A model generated the notes under the pieces. That model made no database searches. It was not told where the DNA came from and saw only the letters and a list, made by a program, of their open reading frames with translations. Of a stretch of 6,905 nt of DNA, positions 5,018 through 6,905 are shown in pieces. Made by a program: the position numbers and the translations under genes. The DNA comes from an uncultured Caryophanales bacterium (GTDB lineage Bacteria > Bacillota_I > Bacilli_A > RFN20 > CAG-826), in NCBI GenBank assembly GCA_946622925.1, contig CAMOQM010000049.1, forward strand, positions 1 to 6,905, read 5' to 3'. The stretch's first letter is position 1; the number at the start of each line of letters is the position of its first letter.

Positions 5018-6466
5018 CTATTTGACGGTTAGCACCATCATGGTGATGTCATCAAATTGCGCGGTCCCGGCGGCGAATCTTTCGATGTCAGAATAGATCG
5101 CATCAATGGTTTCTTCTTCGGTTTTGCCTAGGTTTTCCTTAAAGGTGGCGATGAGCCTTTCTTCTCCATATAGCTCGCCTTGGGGATTGTGGGCCTCGGT
5201 AACTCCGTCGGTATATAAAATGATGCGGTCGCCGGATTTCACGTCTATGGAATGGCTCTTATAGGAAAGCCCCTTCATCATGCCTAGGGCCGTTCCGTCG
5301 ACCTTCTTTAGACATTCGACTTCGCCTTTGCTATGGAAAAGAAGCGGATAATTGTGCCCGGCGTTAGTGAATTGCAAAGTCATCTTTTCTAAATCCAAGA
5401 TGGCAATCCAACAGGTCGCAAACATCGTTTCCTTATTGCCGTCGGCCAAACGGGAATTGGCCAAAGCCAAGATTTTGGCGGTGTCATCATAAAGGAGCGC
5501 GTGGTCTTTAATAACCGTTTTAGCCGTCATCATGAACAAAGCCGCGGGCGTGCCTTTGCCTGAGACGTCGGCGATTAAGAAACAGATACGCTTTTCGTCG
5601 ATGGGGAAATAATCATAGAAATCTCCCCCGACTTCCTTGGCGGTTTTCATGCCTGCCCTTAAGGCCACGGTAAATTTATCGTCGAAGTTAGGCTTTCCGG
5701 TAGGCAGGGCCCCGGTTTGGATTTTGGAGGCAAATTGTAATTCGGCTTCGATGACCTTCATCTTGGTTTGTGACTCTACAAGCAAGAGGGTATTTAAGTT
5801 AGACACTAGGAAGGTTAAGGCTAAGGCTAGACATAAAGACAAGGCGATATAATCGCTATCAAAGCCAAGTAGCAGATATTGGATTGCCAAGGTTAAGGGG
5901 GCCACGATATCAAAGCCGATCAGCATGAAGATAATCTTCTTGGTGGTGCCTTGGTTTTTCTTAAACTTAACCAAATTGACGATGGCCACGATAAGCGAGG
6001 CCAAAAAGTGGCTGATCACCAAAATGTAGAAGAGGGTCGCAAATAAGATTTCCTCAACGATGAACCCTTCGGCGTTAATCGAGAAAACCAGATGGGTCCA
6101 TGGGGTAGTCGCGCTTAAGAGGAAGAAAGAGACGTTGGGAACAATGTAGATAAGGGCCAAAACCCATTTCTTCTTAGGATAGCAATTGAAGAACTTTAAG
6201 AAGAAAAGGCTAAAGGTCGAGGCGAATAACAAAACGAAAATCGTAAATCCAATCGCGAATATATAAGTCAGGAAATACAGCTCCTTATTGCCGTCAAATG
6301 TCGCCCACAATATTTCGCAAATGGCGGTAATGAAGCAAAAGATGATCATCAAGGAGATTTCATCTTTGAATTTGCGGCGGTAAAAAACGAAGTTATTGAT
6401 TAGCAAAATCAGTAATATGACGATTGCGGTCAATAGAATTAGAAGGAATAAGTCGGCGGCTACCAT
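5018..6466 (-). CDS. Membrane-bound PP2C-type (SpoIIE/RsbU) serine phosphatase
   Basis: This 482-residue protein has about seven membrane helices in its first half (near 4-28, 37-56, 63-92, 100-120, 137-167, 177-200 and 205-230), a short linker, and a cytoplasmic phosphatase domain (about 240-482). The RsbU/SpoIIE signatures occur in order: FASKIQTGALP (245-255), the metal-binding EVGGDFYDY (278-286, Asp282), ADVSGKGTPAA (299-309, Asp300), NAGHNYP (368-374), LYTDGVTEAH (417-426, Asp420) and FDDITM (471-476). All acidic metal ligands expected for PP2C phosphatases are present. Relatives dephosphorylate an anti-anti-sigma (STAS) protein to release an alternative sigma factor; that role is inferred, since no STAS or anti-sigma gene is here. 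There is no HAMP, PAS or GAF domain, so the signal is probably sensed by the membrane part. The ATG at 6466 has no ribosome site but follows a TATAAT by 8 bases. Confidence 0.95.
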   Translation of the reverse strand: MVAADLFLLILLTAIVILLILLINNFVFYRRKFKDEISLMIIFCFITAICEILWATFDGNKELYFLTYIFAIGFTIFVLLFASTFSLFFLKFFNCYPKKKWVLALIYIVPNVSFFLLSATTPWTHLVFSINAEGFIVEEILFATLFYILVISHFLASLIVAIVNLVKFKKNQGTTKKIIFMLIGFDIVAPLTLAIQYLLLGFDSDYIALSLCLALALTFLVSNLNTLLLVESQTKMKVIEAELQFASKIQTGALPTGKPNFDDKFTVALRAGMKTAKEVGGDFYDYFPIDEKRICFLIADVSGKGTPAALFMMTAKTVIKDHALLYDDTAKILALANSRLADGNKETMFATCWIAILDLEKMTLQFTNAGHNYPLLFHSKGEVECLKKVDGTALGMMKGLSYKSHSIDVKSGDRIILYTDGVTEAHNPQGELYGEERLIATFKENLGKTEEETIDAIYSDIERFAAGTAQFDDITMMVLTVK

Positions 6467-6474
6467 AAATTAAT

Positions 6475-6480
6475 ATTATA
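6475..6480 (-). promoter_or_regulatory. -10 box giving a possibly leaderless phosphatase mRNA
   Basis: Read on the minus strand this is a perfect TATAAT, separated from the phosphatase ATG by 8 bases (6467-6474, AT only). Normal spacing would put the transcript start at or one or two bases before the ATG, and no Shine-Dalgarno sequence is present. No clear -35 box is seen upstream. Confidence 0.5.
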
Positions 6481-6549
6481 GGAGAAACTAGTGATGCGCT
6501 TGTGGCATTGTTGCGGCTTCGCTTTCCATGAAATAGGAATAACTAAGAT

Positions 6550-6570
6550 GAGTTTTTACTTATTAAACTC
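6550..6570. repeat. Perfect 6-base inverted repeat
   Basis: GAGTTT (6550-6555) and AAACTC (6565-6570) flank a 9-base AT-rich spacer. No T-run follows on either strand, so it is not a normal terminator. It could be a protein-binding dyad, or chance. Confidence 0.4.
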
Positions 6571-6711
6571 TACATAGCAGGCACACACCAGGCCACAGAT
6601 ATATTTGTCCATTTCTTCCTAAGAACGCACCTATCCGTGACTAATATTTTGTAATCCATGAGCAAAATACTGCAGAATTCGACTCCGATCAGCATTAACG
6701 AAAACCGTAAA

Positions 6712-6737
6712 GGCGCAAGGCAAAGCTAAGCTTCGCC
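6712..6737. repeat. Bulged hairpin / near-palindrome
   Basis: GGCG (6712-6715) pairs with CGCC (6734-6737), and AAGC (6723-6726) pairs with GCTT (6730-6733) around a TAA loop, leaving a 7-base bulge on one side. The core 6719-6737 is also a 19-base near-palindrome with one mismatched pair. It lies about 60 bases upstream of the last gene's start. An operator or structured RNA is possible; no known riboswitch was recognised. Confidence 0.4.
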
Positions 6738-6785
6738 CGTAGAAAATCAGGGACTAAAAATAGCACCTATTTTCAAAATTCGTTA

Positions 6786-6791
6786 TATAGT
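6786..6791 (+). promoter_or_regulatory. -10 box before the final partial gene, possibly leaderless
   Basis: TATAGT ends 7 bases before the ATG at 6799, which is the normal distance from a -10 box to the transcript start. No ribosome site lies between. This mirrors the arrangement at the divergent phosphatase gene. No good -35 box was found. Confidence 0.38.
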
Positions 6792-6798
6792 TATAGGC

Positions 6799-6905
6799 AT
6801 GGATCCCTTACATGTCGTGATTTTTTCGTTCATTATCGTTGGCGCCTTGATCATGGTAGTTAACATCGTCTTTTACATTCGCTTAATGCTGCGGATGAGG
6901 GACGT
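6799..6905 (+). CDS. N-terminus of a membrane-anchored protein (partial, runs off the window)
   Basis: The frame from ATG 6799 stays open for 35 codons to the end of the window. It encodes an acidic start (MDPLH), one strongly hydrophobic helix at about residues 6-27 and a basic stretch RLMLRMRD, as expected for a membrane anchor with a cytoplasmic continuation. The segment NIVFYIRLMLR resembles NNFVFYRRKFK at the same place in the divergent phosphatase, so this may be another sensor-type signalling protein. The visible part is too short to assign a domain. Codon use matches the neighbouring genes. Confidence 0.65.
   Translation, partial: MDPLHVVIFSFIIVGALIMVVNIVFYIRLMLRMRD

Larger units (their letters stand above)
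6481..6785. other. Gene-poor stretch between divergent membrane-protein genes
   Basis: No ORF longer than about 30 codons with convincing start signals or codon use was found on either strand in these roughly 300 bases. Composition differs from the genes, with fewer GCC/GGC-type triplets. Two dyads (6550-6570 and 6712-6737) are listed separately. The stretch may hold regulatory sequence for the divergent pair, a small RNA, or decayed coding sequence. Confidence 0.5.

Noticed and set aside
4625..5025. Antisense and shifted frames over the zinc-ribbon gene (4625-4888 minus, 4783-5025 plus)
   Set aside because: They lack start signals, and the frame at 4659 has the promoter, the AGGAGGT site and recognisable motifs.
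5637..5852. Plus-strand open frame inside the phosphatase gene
   Set aside because: It is antisense to conserved PP2C motifs and has no own signals.
6494..6577. 27-codon plus-strand ORF preceded by AGGAG
   Set aside because: The ribosome-like site is well placed, but the product has no recognisable features and the site overlaps the phosphatase promoter; chance is more likely.
6570..6659. 29-codon minus-strand ORF
   Set aside because: No ribosome site or similarity; it overlaps the other tiny ORF in a different frame.
6700..6760. c-di-GMP-I riboswitch
   Set aside because: A few short strings resemble the consensus, but the conserved two-stem arrangement and the 3' tetraloop-receptor half are not present in the right order.
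1..6905. Mycoplasma-type code with TGA as tryptophan
   Set aside because: The diguanylate cyclase ends at a TGA after its expected C-terminus and all conserved tryptophans are TGG.

Overview
The window looks like a chromosomal stretch from an uncultured Firmicutes-type bacterium, most likely of class Bacilli (relatives of the RF39, Erysipelotrichales or Acholeplasmatales gut lineages). This is inferred from Gram-positive style lipoprotein signals, a Nif11-like double-glycine leader peptide, an RsbU/SpoIIE-type phosphatase, AGGAGG ribosome sites and moderate base composition. All genes read with the standard bacterial code: tryptophan is TGG and TGA serves as a stop. No mobile element, CRISPR array, rRNA or tRNA gene was seen.

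Layout from left to right. The tail of an unidentified gene may end at 61. A two-gene unit follows on the plus strand: a secreted calcineurin-like metallophosphoesterase lipoprotein (157-1299) and an overlapping eight-helix membrane protein of unknown function (1284-2294), closed by a clear hairpin terminator. A membrane diguanylate cyclase (2438-3460, minus) converges on it. Divergent from that is a lipoprotein of the DUF4097 beta-helix type, with a strikingly regular TSG repeat (3584-4435). Next is a small isolated transcription unit (4659-4949) with an extended -10 promoter, a consensus ribosome site and its own terminator. It encodes a 96-residue protein that joins a Nif11-like RiPP leader ending in Gly-Gly to a four-cysteine zinc ribbon. 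A seven-helix membrane PP2C (SpoIIE/RsbU) phosphatase (5018-6466, minus) converges on that unit. After a gene-poor 332-base stretch, the start of another membrane protein (6799 onward) runs off the end.

Functional theme. Most products are envelope or signalling proteins: two lipoproteins, one polytopic membrane protein, a c-di-GMP synthase and a phosphatase expected to act on an anti-anti-sigma factor. None of their partners (c-di-GMP receptors, STAS or anti-sigma proteins, RiPP maturases, peptidase-transporters) lies in the window. The genes are mostly single units in alternating orientation, so only the phosphoesterase and membrane protein pair is a convincing operon.

The most novel-looking element is the leader plus zinc-ribbon protein. 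If the leader is cut after Gly-Gly as in known Nif11-type precursors, the released product would be a 48-residue zinc-ribbon miniprotein with an N-terminal cysteine rather than a typical short bacteriocin core.
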